A stretch of 64,000 bases of DNA from [Clostridium] fimetarium (GCF_900111235.1 NZ_FOJI01000007.1:62001-126000); one strand, 5' to 3'; shown: positions 32,881 through 42,149, numbered from the stretch's first letter. Numbers and translations: made by a program. The notes: generated by a model not told the origin, from the sequence alone.

Positions 32881-33459
32881 TTGAATAAAATAGATATGCT
32901 ACAATTGCCTGATTATTACAAACAAAATGATTTAGCATATTGCATTGCAATGCAATGTACCCCATTAATCTGTGGAGTCAAAATATCGAATCTTTTAATT
33001 GTAGAGAATAGAGATCTTGAGAATATTAATCATATATTTAAAAATACATTGATAGGAATTAATAAACTATATACGGATGAAAACAAGTCAATATTGCTAT
33101 TATATAACGATAAAGAGCTAGAAAGTTATTTACATGAAAAATCCATTTCTCAATTTATGAAAGCACAAGGATATCATACATTAGGAATTGAAGACATACT
33201 TGATGAAATATCAAAACGTTTTAAATGTTTTAAAGATAACAAATGTAACTATGATGGTTTTCCACATGAACTAGGTATTATCCTTGGATATCCTATCTGG
33301 GATGTTATTGGATTTATTGAAAATAAAGGTAAAAATAGTTTGTACACGGGATATTGGAAAGTATATAAAAATTTGGAACAAGCGAATGAAACATTCTTAA
33401 AATATGAAAAGGCAAAAGAATTAGTTATGAAAAATATAATGAAAGGAATTCCGTTCTAA
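32881..33459 (+). CDS. DUF3793 family protein
   Basis: 192 residues from TTG 32881 after GGAGGG. The C-terminal motif FPHELGIILGYPIWDVIGFI-ENKG, ending in TGYWKVY, is the DUF3793 signature. The family is found in anaerobic Firmicutes; function is not established, although Cys residues (21, 26, 31) near the N-terminus and the conserved HE-x-G-x2-LGYP motif suggest metal or haem binding. It stands alone with terminators on the upstream side. Confidence 0.85.
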   Translation: MNKIDMLQLPDYYKQNDLAYCIAMQCTPLICGVKISNLLIVENRDLENINHIFKNTLIGINKLYTDENKSILLLYNDKELESYLHEKSISQFMKAQGYHTLGIEDILDEISKRFKCFKDNKCNYDGFPHELGIILGYPIWDVIGFIENKGKNSLYTGYWKVYKNLEQANETFLKYEKAKELVMKNIMKGIPF

Positions 33460-33612
33460 AATTCCTTTGAAAAATAATGATTTATAATAATTTGTTGTTT
33501 AGTTAATTATTTTGATGTGCTATAATTTGTGGAGTGATATTTAACCTAATAAGAAATAGATCATATAACTTATGTCCATTTGCACATAAAATAATTTAAG
33601 AGGTAAAATAAT

Positions 33613-34395
33613 ATGAGAGATAATCGGATAATAATTTTGAAAACAAGAAAGAGAATTAGTATTATACTTGTATTTGCTATGCTTATGGCACTTTTGATTT
33701 CAGGATGTTCTAAATCAAAGAGCAGCAATGCAACGCAAGAAGGTACAAAAGATTCAACAGAAGTTAGTGATTCAAGTCAGGGGACAAGTAGTACCAATGA
33801 AAGTGCTGCACAAAGTAGTATTGCGTCAACAGATAATGCTACTAATAAGATGAATAAAATAGGACTATACATACATGGACAAGATTTGAGTATACACAAC
33901 TTGATTACAGAATATGTAAGTAATTGGGAAAAAGGCAAGGATATAGAGTGCTTTGAAGCTTTCACTACAAATGAAAAAACAGTAACAGGTAATGGTTTTA
34001 AAAATGCATGGGAACCTTATTGGAACAAGTATTCAGATGCGGCAGACTGTAAAATTGGATATTGTTTGACGTTCACGCTGAATTCTTCGGAGGTATTTAC
34101 AAAGACAATTAAAGCACCTACAGATACGGCCCAGTATTTTAATTATATTGAACTCTATATTTATGACGATGTACATCAGACGCAAGGCGTATGGTACACG
34201 CATTTGAGTGAATCAGATATTAAGGATAATACATTTATGACTTCAATTAAATTAACAGCAGGAAGCAAAATTTCTGAAGTAAAAGATATCAAGCTTAGTG
34301 CATTTACTTATAGTAGTGCTAAGGATTTTGACCCTGTTACCGGAATGTATATTGGTAAGAATAGTTATGAAATCACAGTGACTAGAAGCAAATAA
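33613..34395 (+). CDS. Lipoprotein of unknown function
   Basis: 260 residues. A basic start, a hydrophobic stretch and the lipobox LISGC (lipidated Cys about residue 32) show export and anchoring to the outer face of the membrane. A Ser/Thr-rich spacer (about 33-78) separates the anchor from a mixed alpha/beta domain (about 80-255) that I do not recognise (GQDLSIHNLITEYVSNWEKG, WYTHLSESDI). Its last codons are built from the first unit of a 14-base tandem array that continues past the stop. Confidence 0.82.
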   Translation: MRDNRIIILKTRKRISIILVFAMLMALLISGCSKSKSSNATQEGTKDSTEVSDSSQGTSSTNESAAQSSIASTDNATNKMNKIGLYIHGQDLSIHNLITEYVSNWEKGKDIECFEAFTTNEKTVTGNGFKNAWEPYWNKYSDAADCKIGYCLTFTLNSSEVFTKTIKAPTDTAQYFNYIELYIYDDVHQTQGVWYTHLSESDIKDNTFMTSIKLTAGSKISEVKDIKLSAFTYSSAKDFDPVTGMYIGKNSYEITVTRSK

Positions 34396-34480
34396 TTAGA
34401 AGCAAATAATTAGAAGCAAATAATTAGAAGCAAGTGACTAGAAGAAAATAAGTAGAAAAAAATAAGTAGAAGCAAATAAG
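34383..34480 (+). repeat. Seven 14-base tandem repeats spanning the lipoprotein stop codon
   Basis: Exactly seven units of TAGAAGCAAATAAT (later copies diverged) occupy 98 bases. The stop codon (34393-34395) is in the first unit. Confidence 0.95.
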
Positions 34481-34489
34481 TACAATCAG

Positions 34490-34530
34490 AAAGGATAAAC
34501 CGACAAGAAATTGGCCGGTTTATCCTTTTT
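34490..34530. terminator. Bidirectional terminator between convergent genes
   Basis: AAAGGATAAACCG (34490-34502) pairs with CGGTTTATCCTTT (34516-34528), flanked by A and T runs. It serves the lipoprotein gene and the minus-strand pair. Confidence 0.92.
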
Positions 34531-34563
34531 AATTGATTGTTTTGCTCTACTTTAGTAATTGAT

Positions 34564-34734
34564 TTATCCTTTTCTCGGATATTCAATTGGTTTTGCCTTG
34601 ACGTCTCCAGTTTTAGCCTTACCTTGTATTTCGGGCACAGGGCTAGTTTCATTTTTAGGAAAATGTGTTTTGTTATTACTTTCTGTACCGTGTGGTTCTT
34701 TAGGGTCAGGTCTTCTCATTCCAGCTTTTGCCAT
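34564..34734 (-). CDS. 56-residue basic, Pro-rich protein of unknown function
   Basis: MAKAGMRRPDPKEPHGTESN, then PVPEIQGKAKTGDVKAKPIE and YPRKG at the end. AAAGGAAAACAC precedes the ATG. The sequence is low in hydrophobic residues and probably disordered. I believe similar short proteins occur in other clostridia but cannot name the family. It starts 29 bases inside the end of the HD-domain gene, so the two are co-translated. Confidence 0.65.
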   Translation of the reverse strand: MAKAGMRRPDPKEPHGTESNNKTHFPKNETSPVPEIQGKAKTGDVKAKPIEYPRKG

Positions 34735-35380
34735 GTGTTTTCCTTTCTTGTTCAAAGTTATCACATTTTCGGATAAATAATTGCATATTATCCTTTTCAG
34801 TACGTTCATTGGCGCCTGTTCTACCAAGCCTGTCACATAAGCCAAGTAATGCGATTTCTTTTATATCTGAATTCTGTTTGATCTCATTAATAGTTGCAAA
34901 TGGTAAATCATTTATCACGAACAAAATTTGCATATGGTATTTGATAAGAGAGCAAACATTTTCAATAAATTGCATATTGTCGATAAATTCAGATAAAAAG
35001 TCTTTTGCAAGTTCGGCGCCAACCTTATCGTGGTCATAAGATGTTATTTTACCCTTTCGGATTCTGGTGGTAGGAGGTTTGCCAATATCGTGAAGAAATG
35101 CAGCCCACATAAAAATTTCAGCATCTTTGCTTTCACTTTTTTGTTTGGCAGCTTCATCAACAACCAATAAAGTATGGTTCCAAACATTGCCTTCAGGATG
35201 GTAAGTGGGAGACTGCTTTGTAGATTGCAAGTCTGAAAGCATACTGAATGGATATATCTCAAATTCAGGCTGGCTACATAATTGACTTAAAAATATCGAA
35301 GGAACATCATCATAAAGTAAATGATTGTTTATATTTTTGAATAATTCATTTAAATGTTCCCTTTTTATTTTGTCGTCCAT
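34706..35380 (-). CDS. HD-domain phosphohydrolase
   Basis: 224 residues. The metal ligands of the HD superfamily are visible: His68 in VWNHTLLV, the HD pair in AAFLHDIGKPPTT (about 96-97), a later His in SYDHDKVG and an Asp near LLGLCDRLGR. The arrangement resembles the HD half of CCA-adding enzymes and related nucleotidases, so it likely acts on nucleotides or RNA 2',3'-phosphates. Cytoplasmic. Divergent from the ArsA-like gene. Confidence 0.82.
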   Translation of the reverse strand: MDDKIKREHLNELFKNINNHLLYDDVPSIFLSQLCSQPEFEIYPFSMLSDLQSTKQSPTYHPEGNVWNHTLLVVDEAAKQKSESKDAEIFMWAAFLHDIGKPPTTRIRKGKITSYDHDKVGAELAKDFLSEFIDNMQFIENVCSLIKYHMQILFVINDLPFATINEIKQNSDIKEIALLGLCDRLGRTGANERTEKDNMQLFIRKCDNFEQERKTHGKSWNEKT

Positions 35381-35553
35381 AAAACCTCCTTGTATATTAG
35401 ATAAATAGCATCCTAATGTTATTATGATTTATATAATATAAATTATACATGTAATTCCTCAATATAATTTATATTAAAAGAGTAGAAATTAGAATTGATT
35501 TCGTATCAACAACAAATAATAAAATGAAATGATATGAAAGGATAGATGTTTTT

Positions 35554-36369
35554 ATGGATAATGTAAGAGCATTGCTGAAAGAAGACCACTATAATGTTCA
35601 GAAAGAAACAATAAATAATCATACTGCACTAGGGCTCAAAGACGTAATTGATGACCTCTTCAATTCTGGGAAAAAGTTTATTTTAACAATAGGTAAAGTG
35701 GGGGTTGGTAAAACGACAATAGCTGCAGCAATTGCGGTAGGGTTGGCAGAAAGAGGTAAAAAGGTACATCTGACAACTACTGATTCTGTTCCGCAATTAG
35801 AATACGGCATTAATGAAGTAAGTGGCATCACAATGAGCCATATTGAAATTGCATATGTAGAGGAAGATGCAAGGGCACCATCTACACAAGAAATTGCAGT
35901 GATTAGAGCCTTTGCACAGATTGTAGATAAGGCTAAAGAACAGGCTGAAGATCAGGTGTTAGTGATTGATACGGCGCCTACTGGGAATACACTTTTACGG
36001 CTTGAGTCAACTCAAAGTAATAACCTGGAAATGAAACGTTCCAAGGGTGATGTTTCAAAGGATATTTCAAAGTCAGCAAAAAAAATTTTGACAAGGTTGC
36101 GTAATGCTGATGAAACAGAAGTCATTATTGTAACACTGGCAGAAGCCACTTCAGTATATGAAGGAATGCGTCTTGAGGATGATTTAAGACGTGCTGATAT
36201 CAATTCAAAATGGTGGGTAATTAATTCATCACTCCATAAATCGGGAATTACAAATGATATTTTATCCACAGAAGCAAGTAATGAAACACAGTGGATTAAT
36301 AAGGTTGACACACAGGCAAGTGGAAACTATGCAATAATAGGTTGGAGTGTTGGTGAAATAAAGGGATAA
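35554..36369 (+). CDS. Half-length ArsA-type ATPase lacking metalloid ligands
   Basis: 271 residues corresponding to the second (A2) half of a two-domain ArsA. Residues 1-40 match the inter-domain linker. The P-loop reads GKVGVGKT (47-54) where ArsA has GKGGVGKT, so the signature Lys48 and Lys53 remain. The A2 metalloid ligands are all replaced: the usual S-P-C reads A108-P-S110, and the His of DTAPTGHT is Asn145. A stretch between SGITMSHIE and YVEEDA is also shorter than in ArsA. The frame is nevertheless open, so it is either a recently decaying fragment or a repurposed ATPase. No arsR, arsB or arsD is nearby. Confidence 0.78.
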   Translation: MDNVRALLKEDHYNVQKETINNHTALGLKDVIDDLFNSGKKFILTIGKVGVGKTTIAAAIAVGLAERGKKVHLTTTDSVPQLEYGINEVSGITMSHIEIAYVEEDARAPSTQEIAVIRAFAQIVDKAKEQAEDQVLVIDTAPTGNTLLRLESTQSNNLEMKRSKGDVSKDISKSAKKILTRLRNADETEVIIVTLAEATSVYEGMRLEDDLRRADINSKWWVINSSLHKSGITNDILSTEASNETQWINKVDTQASGNYAIIGWSVGEIKG

Positions 36370-36420
36370 AAATAGAAGAAGACCACTAAGCGATGTAGAT
36401 TAGTGGTCTTCTTCTATTTT
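36369..36420. terminator. Perfect 21-pair terminator stem
   Basis: 36369-36389 and 36400-36420 are exact inverted copies with a 10-base loop, ending in T runs on both strands. The stem begins at the last base of the ArsA-like stop codon. Confidence 0.95.
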
Positions 36421-36426
36421 AGATCT

Positions 36427-36440
36427 ATGACTAAAGTCAT
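36427..36440 (+). promoter_or_regulatory. Palindrome ATGACT-AA-AGTCAT, candidate response-regulator site
   Basis: A perfect 14-base palindrome about 170 bases before the ABC exporter operon. The inner ACT-n-AGT form resembles sites described for VraR/LiaR-type NarL-family regulators; the operon encodes such a regulator at 41066. Confidence 0.45.
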
Positions 36441-36574
36441 GCCCATTTATATCTTTATACACTATTGCGCTTAATTATAAACTGATATGATATTGTAAAA
36501 TACATAAGAATTATGCAACGTGTTATTACATTGTAACTAATCGATTTTTTAAAGACGAATTAATAAAGAGATAT

Positions 36575-36598
36575 TGTGCTTTGCGAAAGCAAGCCACA
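36575..36598 (+). repeat. Leader hairpin before the ABC exporter operon
   Basis: TGTG-c-TTTGC, loop GAAA, GCAAG-c-CACA: a stem with one C-C mismatch and one wobble. CAGGAATGGAGAGAATA then leads to ATG 36614. Same layout as the leaders at 1500, 21894 and 49599. Confidence 0.7.
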
Positions 36599-36613
36599 GG
36601 AATGGAGAGAATA

Positions 36614-37387
36614 ATGGGCGAGATAGTATTAGAATTAGAGGGACTTACAAAAAAATATGAGAACAAAGCAGTTGTGGATCACATTTCATTAAAAATTGAA
36701 GAAGGTGAGATTTTCGGGCTGTTAGGGCCGAATGGTGCTGGGAAAAGTACTACAATGAATATGGTGTGTTCACTTGTAAAACCTACAGCTGGTAAGGTAG
36801 AGCTGTTTGGATATGACGCAAAAACAGATATGAAAAAAGTGAAATTAAAAATAGGATATATTCCACAGGAACTTGCAATTCATGGAAATCTAAAGGCATG
36901 GGAGAATGTGGAATTATTTACTTCACTTTATGGCATAAAAGGAAACGAATTGAAGAAGGCAGTTACTGAAGCTTTGGAATTCGTTGGCTTGGAGGACAAA
37001 AGAAATGGGTTTGTGAAGAACTTTTCTGGGGGTATGAAGAGAAGATTAAATATTGCCTGTGCAATTGGACATAAACCAAAACTTTTAATATTTGATGAAC
37101 CAACAGTAGGAATTGATCCACAATCTAGGAACTTTATTTTGGAAAAAATAAAAGCCGCTAACAAAGAGGGAGCGACAGTTATTTATACAAGTCATTACAT
37201 GGAAGAAATCGAAGCTATATGTACACGAATTGCAATTATGGATAATGGTAAGATTGTTGCCATTGGAACGAAGGAAGAATTAGTAGAAATGGTAACCTCG
37301 GATAAAAATTCCAATATGACATTAGAGGAAGTTTTCCTTACACTTACAGGAAAAAAACTTAGGGATTATGCAGAGGGAGGTATGTAA
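36614..37387 (+). CDS. ABC-2 type exporter, ATP-binding subunit
   Basis: 257 residues from ATG 36614, five bases after GGAGAG; earlier in-frame starts read through the leader hairpin. Walker A (LLGPNGAGKSTT), the ABC signature (NFSGGMKRRLN), Walker B (LLIFDEPTVGID) and the switch His (YTSHYMEE) are all present. It powers the two membrane subunits that follow. Together with the two-component system downstream this looks like a drug or peptide antibiotic exporter that senses its own substrate. Confidence 0.93.
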   Translation: MGEIVLELEGLTKKYENKAVVDHISLKIEEGEIFGLLGPNGAGKSTTMNMVCSLVKPTAGKVELFGYDAKTDMKKVKLKIGYIPQELAIHGNLKAWENVELFTSLYGIKGNELKKAVTEALEFVGLEDKRNGFVKNFSGGMKRRLNIACAIGHKPKLLIFDEPTVGIDPQSRNFILEKIKAANKEGATVIYTSHYMEEIEAICTRIAIMDNGKIVAIGTKEELVEMVTSDKNSNMTLEEVFLTLTGKKLRDYAEGGM

Positions 37388-37388
37388 T

Positions 37389-38501
37389 ATGCCATTTATA
37401 TTAATTAAAAATAATCTGAAGCTGATGCTTCGCAGTAAATGGATATTAGTACTGATGACAATACTCCCAGTAATAACAATTGTATTGCTTTCTAATGCAT
37501 TTAAAGACATGATGGACACTGCTTATAAGATAGAACCATTTGAAGTTGGATATCATTTAAGCGATGGTAGTGCATATAAAGATATGATTCCACAGTTAAA
37601 GACCATATGTAAGGACAATAATATAATTTTACAGGAATATCAAAATGAAGATGCCACAGCGCTTTTAAAAAGGGAGACCGTAGCGGTATTTGTTGAAATC
37701 ACAGATGATTCTTATGTAATCTATCAGTCGGATGATAAAAAAACAGAAGCTGCAGTCACTGAAAGTATTCTCTCTACTTTTTTTTATCAGGCATATGATG
37801 CTATGGTTGGGATGGCGTATCAGGCACAGAATGGTTTGGTGGAATTGCCATCAACTAGCAGTGTAAAGGTTAATCATGAAGTATTAGCTACGGATCCAGT
37901 ACCATCTTCTACAGACTATTATGGAATAATTTATATTATATATTTTGCATGGTGTGGGATGATATCACTGTCAGCGGTTATAACGAGTGAACGAAAAAGT
38001 GCAATATCAAAAAGAATGCGTATATCTCATATGTCAAAAGTTAGTTACTATATAGGGAAATTAATTCCTTGTGCAATAGCCACTTTTCTTGAATCATGCA
38101 TAGCATGGATTATATCGGTCGTTTTATTAGATATTCATTGGGGAAAAATTTGGGCATGTATCGGTATTATGATTCTTATTTCCCTAGCAGCATCGACTTT
38201 TGGAATGGTATTGTTCCAATTATTTAAAAACGCTGCAGTTAGCATTGTAGCAGGATTTATTATCATTTGGATCGCGGGATTATGGGGTGGATCCTTTCAG
38301 ACCTATATATATGCAAATATACCGCAAAGAATAGTGAATATATCACCTTTATATTATATTAACCGTACCGTAGTGGAATTTTCTACAAAAGGCTATAGCG
38401 ACTATGCTGGTAGATGTATATTGTATCTAGTTTCGATAATTGTTATATGTGGTATAGCAGGAATATTAATGATGGATAGGGAAATGGGGGAATCAGCATG
38501 A
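37389..38501 (+). CDS. ABC-2 type permease, first subunit
   Basis: 370 residues from ATG 37389 after GGGAGG, two bases past the ATPase stop codon. One N-terminal membrane span (about 15-35), a large external domain (about 36-190), then five spans in the C-terminal half (about 180-365) form the ABC-2 permease layout (also YhaP/NatB-like). It is paired with a second, related permease, so the exporter is likely a heterodimer. Confidence 0.88.
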   Translation: MPFILIKNNLKLMLRSKWILVLMTILPVITIVLLSNAFKDMMDTAYKIEPFEVGYHLSDGSAYKDMIPQLKTICKDNNIILQEYQNEDATALLKRETVAVFVEITDDSYVIYQSDDKKTEAAVTESILSTFFYQAYDAMVGMAYQAQNGLVELPSTSSVKVNHEVLATDPVPSSTDYYGIIYIIYFAWCGMISLSAVITSERKSAISKRMRISHMSKVSYYIGKLIPCAIATFLESCIAWIISVVLLDIHWGKIWACIGIMILISLAASTFGMVLFQLFKNAAVSIVAGFIIIWIAGLWGGSFQTYIYANIPQRIVNISPLYYINRTVVEFSTKGYSDYAGRCILYLVSIIVICGIAGILMMDREMGESA

Positions 38502-39751
38502 GTGGTTTATTTACAATGATGAAGATGAATCTAAAATTGCTGCTAAGAAACAAGGGATATTTGGCATTTCTTATAATACTACCTATAGTATCAGTATTAA
38601 TGTTAAATATTAAGGGTGGGGGTGGCATAGATGGAGGAAATGATTCCTATAAAATTCACGATTTGAACAAACAAAATGAATCAATATTTATGGTCACTAA
38701 TACAAAGCTTAATGTTAAAGTATATGATTGTAATAATTCGGAATTATCAAACTATGTAATAGAAGAACTTGCAAAGGCTGGTTCTTATCGGATATACAGA
38801 TACATTGGTGAAGATATGAATATAGAGGAAGCAAGACAAGAAGCGCTTAATACCTCAAATCATAATGTTTTAGGTGCTGTTATATATATTCCGAGCAGCT
38901 TCGATACAGAGATTTTAAATGGTAACCCAAGTAATATGGTCGTATTTGAAGCTACTAGTGATGCGCGAATCAAACTGCTAGAGAGTAACTTAAATTCATT
39001 TTTGCAAAGTGTATCGAAATATGCAGCAATGACAGGTTATAACAAGACAGCTTTAAAAACATTATTGAACACATCGGTAGAAAATGAAATGAGTAAAGAG
39101 ACCGTTGGAATTGAAGTTGGTAACACATTACAGTTAACGACGCAGCAACAAGACCAAAAAAGCAGCATTGGATATTCGTTGGCATTCTTAACGATAGGAT
39201 TTCTATTTAGTGGTGTATTTATTGCAGCGACGGTGGTAGAGGAAAGACAGAACAGGGTTTATAATCGTATTGTATTATCAAAATCAAGTATTATTAATTA
39301 TGGTTTAGTAAAATTAGGTTTGATACTTATTACAGTTATTATACAGACAAGTATTCTTGCAATCGGAATTAAATTAATTGTAAAAACAGATTATGGAATT
39401 CCATTTAGCAGTTATATCTTTTTTGTACTAGGGCTTGGACTTATTTTTAATCTATTTAGCGTGGTAATCGGTATTATAACGAATAATGTACTGACTTCTA
39501 ATTATATTGCCTTCTTGGTTTGGTGCTTATCGGATCTTTTGGCAGGTTTATATTTCCCTTTGGAAGCAGCAGCTGGATGGTGGGGAAAGATATCATTGAT
39601 GATGCCGCAACGTTGGGTACTCAAAGCAGCAGAAATGCTCATGGCCGGAAAAAGCGGCGTATACAGTATGTATATCCTTGTTGTAGTAAGCTATTTGATC
39701 GTTATTTCAAGTGTTGGATACATGGGTATAAAATTGAGGAAGAAAGAGTGA
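38498..39751 (+). CDS. ABC-2 type permease, second subunit
   Basis: 417 residues, overlapping the previous gene by four bases (ATGA). Same layout as its partner: span 1 at about 17-38 (LIILPIVSVLMLNI), an external domain of about 180 residues, and five or six C-terminal spans (e.g. IGYSLAFLTIGFLFSGVFIA). The last part (PLEAAAGWWGKISLMMPQRW) matches the conserved ABC-2 permease end. It completes the exporter. Confidence 0.88.
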   Translation: MSGLFTMMKMNLKLLLRNKGYLAFLIILPIVSVLMLNIKGGGGIDGGNDSYKIHDLNKQNESIFMVTNTKLNVKVYDCNNSELSNYVIEELAKAGSYRIYRYIGEDMNIEEARQEALNTSNHNVLGAVIYIPSSFDTEILNGNPSNMVVFEATSDARIKLLESNLNSFLQSVSKYAAMTGYNKTALKTLLNTSVENEMSKETVGIEVGNTLQLTTQQQDQKSSIGYSLAFLTIGFLFSGVFIAATVVEERQNRVYNRIVLSKSSIINYGLVKLGLILITVIIQTSILAIGIKLIVKTDYGIPFSSYIFFVLGLGLIFNLFSVVIGIITNNVLTSNYIAFLVWCLSDLLAGLYFPLEAAAGWWGKISLMMPQRWVLKAAEMLMAGKSGVYSMYILVVVSYLIVISSVGYMGIKLRKKE

Positions 39752-39868
39752 CGCTTGATATCTTTTATTTGTGACAAAGGGAAAATAGTATGTTAAAATT
39801 TAAAAAAGAATTCAAATTATTATTTTTTCAAAGTGTTAGCGAAAGCGCAAATATTGAGGGGAACTACC

Positions 39869-41005
39869 ATGAATGAAAATGCTAAAAAATACTATTTTTC
39901 AATTGTAAAAATGTGTTGTATTATAATTTTATTTCTATATTTCGTTAGCAGCAGTAAGAAATCACTCCATGAAATCAGTGTGGAGTGGTTTCTTCTTGCG
40001 ATTACACTGGCGGCAACCGTATTCTATGAACTTGTAAACTCAAAGAAAGTTTATTTTTTATGTACGGAAACAGTCATAACACTTATTTTAATTGTATTTT
40101 TTAAAGATAGTGGAAATGGATTGTTTCTCTTACCCATGGTAATGTTAGATATCATTATTTTCTTAAAATTGAATTTCATGTTTAGCTTGATGGCTTTTAT
40201 AGGAGTATTTCTAAATTTTCAAAATATTCTCCTATATAGTGCATACTGCGTATTTGTTATAATAATCTATTTCCAAAAGTATGTGGTAATAGAAAAATAT
40301 AAAAAATGCCTGGAAGTTTTTGAACAGGAAGAATATCAACTGAAAGATTCAATCGCTTTCCGGGATAACAACTTTAAAAAAGAGATAGAAAAAAACAGCC
40401 TTTTCTTTGAGAATAGAATTTTAGAAGAGAAAACGCGACTTTCTCAGGCACTTCATGATAAATTAGGCCACAGTATTAATGGTTCCATTTATCAATTAGA
40501 AGCGTGTAAAATCTTGATAGATAAACAGCCAGATGAAAGTATAAAAATGGTTCAGGCAGTCATTGATAATTTGAGAACTAGCATGGATGAAATACGAACC
40601 ATACTTAGGAGAGAGAAGCCAGATAAGAAGCAGATGGCACTTTTGCAATTGGTAGGATTATGCGAGGAATGCGAGAAAAAATATGGAATTCAGGCAGAAG
40701 TAAGATTTGATGGAGAAAATAAAGAAATTCCAGAGAATATGTGGGAAGTTATCCTTGATAATACGTTTGAAGCAGTTACAAATGCATTAAAATATTCCGC
40801 GTGTAACAGTATTTTAATCCAAATTACAATTTTGCACAAAGTAGTGCGATGTAGTATTAAGGATAATGGAATTGGCTGTAATACGATTAAAGAAGGAATG
40901 GGCATTCAGGGAATGAAAAATCGTGCTCGAAAAATAAATGGGTTTATTGATCTAAATGGAGAAGATGGATTCTGCATTAATATGATACTTCCCATTCAAG
41001 AATAG
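39869..41005 (+). CDS. NarL-type sensor histidine kinase
   Basis: 378 residues from ATG 39869 after GAGGGG; the frame from 39833 reads through a small hairpin. Six hydrophobic segments (about 8-150) form a membrane sensor without a large external domain. A HisKA_3 dimerisation helix follows, with the phosphoacceptor His in ALHDKLGHSI, then an ATPase domain (NTFEAVTNALKYS as the N box, KDNGIGCN as the G1 box, GMGIQGMKNRA as the G2 box). It probably responds to envelope damage and phosphorylates the next gene's product. Confidence 0.9.
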   Translation: MNENAKKYYFSIVKMCCIIILFLYFVSSSKKSLHEISVEWFLLAITLAATVFYELVNSKKVYFLCTETVITLILIVFFKDSGNGLFLLPMVMLDIIIFLKLNFMFSLMAFIGVFLNFQNILLYSAYCVFVIIIYFQKYVVIEKYKKCLEVFEQEEYQLKDSIAFRDNNFKKEIEKNSLFFENRILEEKTRLSQALHDKLGHSINGSIYQLEACKILIDKQPDESIKMVQAVIDNLRTSMDEIRTILRREKPDKKQMALLQLVGLCEECEKKYGIQAEVRFDGENKEIPENMWEVILDNTFEAVTNALKYSACNSILIQITILHKVVRCSIKDNGIGCNTIKEGMGIQGMKNRARKINGFIDLNGEDGFCINMILPIQE

Positions 41006-41065
41006 TGACAAGACGCAGAATGCTCAAAAGTATGAATCAAGATGATGAAATGAGGAGCCTTTTAA

Positions 41066-41695
41066 ATGGACAAAATAAAAGTGATTATTGCAGATGATAG
41101 TGATTTCGTGAGAGACGGTATGCGCATTATACTAAGTGTAGATGAAGAGTTTGAAGTGTTAGGGTGTGCCAAAAATGGAAAAGAAGCCGTGGAATTATGT
41201 ATGAAAGAAAAACCTGACGTCGTTTTAATGGATATACAAATGCCGGTGATGGATGGTATTGAAGCTACTAAGGAAATCGTAAAAAGAGGATTAGGAAAAG
41301 TACTAATATTAACGACATTCGATGCAGATGAACTTGTGGATAAAGCACTAAAAAACGGAGCAGGTGGTTATTTAATCAAGAATCATACACCAGAGCATTT
41401 AAAGCAAATGATAAAAGCCGTATATCATGGAGGTAATATTTTAGATGACCAGGTTTTTTCTAAATTCACGCAGATGGGAGTGAAATCGAGTACCAACTTT
41501 GATAGCAGTATTTTCACATCAAGGGAACTTGATATTATTGCATCTATTGCAGAAGGTCTCGCGAACAAAGAAATAGCAGAAAAATTATTTATTAGTGAAG
41601 GTACAGTGAAAAACCATATTAGTACCATTTTAGAAAAGGGAAATCTAGCGCACAGGACCCAAGTAGCAGTATATTATTTGACTGGGAAGAAGTAG
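41066..41695 (+). CDS. NarL/LuxR-type response regulator
   Basis: 209 residues. Receiver domain (1-120) with acidic pocket D10-D11, phosphorylation site Asp56 (VVLMDIQMP) and Lys at about 105; C-terminal LuxR helix-turn-helix (about 145-205, SREL... GLANKEIAEKLFISEGTVKN). It should activate the exporter operon. The palindrome at 36427 is a candidate target. The five genes from 36614 form one unit ending at the terminator that follows. Confidence 0.93.
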   Translation: MDKIKVIIADDSDFVRDGMRIILSVDEEFEVLGCAKNGKEAVELCMKEKPDVVLMDIQMPVMDGIEATKEIVKRGLGKVLILTTFDADELVDKALKNGAGGYLIKNHTPEHLKQMIKAVYHGGNILDDQVFSKFTQMGVKSSTNFDSSIFTSRELDIIASIAEGLANKEIAEKLFISEGTVKNHISTILEKGNLAHRTQVAVYYLTGKK

Positions 41696-41701
41696 TAAAG
41701 G

Positions 41702-41735
41702 AAGTCACAAGCAGTATTGCTGTGACTTTTTTTTT
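41702..41735 (+). terminator. Terminator after the two-component system
   Basis: AAGTCAC (41702-41708) pairs with GTGACTT (41722-41728), with an inner AGCA/TGCT stem; nine T follow. Confidence 0.93.
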
Positions 41736-41750
41736 GGGGCTAAATATCGA

Positions 41751-42048
41751 TGGACAAAAATAAACGAAAATGGAATTTTTATTAAGGAAAATTTAATATA
41801 CTATACCACAAATATTTTAGCAGAAAAGTTCCTTAAGGACTATTTACCTACATTCAATAATAAAATAAATAAGAATGTTTACATTGGTCTTGTCATATAT
41901 TCTTCTAATCCTAAATACAGCAATGATTATATTCCGGCTGTTGAAACAACAGTACTCAACCTATTATCATTTTGAAAGGATAGATTTAAGTATATGTAGT
42001 GAATCGTATTGTGAAATGGACGTTTATATGCCGATTACAACAGAATAA
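41751..42048 (+). pseudogene. Remnant of an effector-binding (GyrI-like) regulator domain
   Basis: Two reading fragments in different frames suggest one broken protein. The first reads ... NVYIGLVIYSSNPKYSNDY and IPAVETTVLNLLSF before a stop (about 41981); the second reads FERIDLSICSESYCEMDVYM-PITTE and stops at 42046-42048. These resemble the middle and the end of the AraC/GyrI-type small-molecule-binding domain, with about 60 codons missing between. No start codon or helix-turn-helix is left. I compared from memory, so family assignment is moderate. Confidence 0.45.
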
Positions 42049-42149
42049 GGAGTATATTGTAATTAAGAAAATAAAGGACTATACTTTTATGTAATTATAA
42101 GAAAATACTATTAATTATTTCTATAACAGTGAAAGAAGGAATGGTGAAA

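Noticed and set aside
34410-34652. Open frame of 80 codons on the minus strand across the terminator
   Set aside because: It reads through the tandem repeats and terminator and overlaps the better supported 56-residue gene.
35554-36369. Functional arsenic resistance operon
   Set aside because: No arsR, arsB, arsD or arsC nearby, and the ArsA-like gene is half-length with its ligands replaced.
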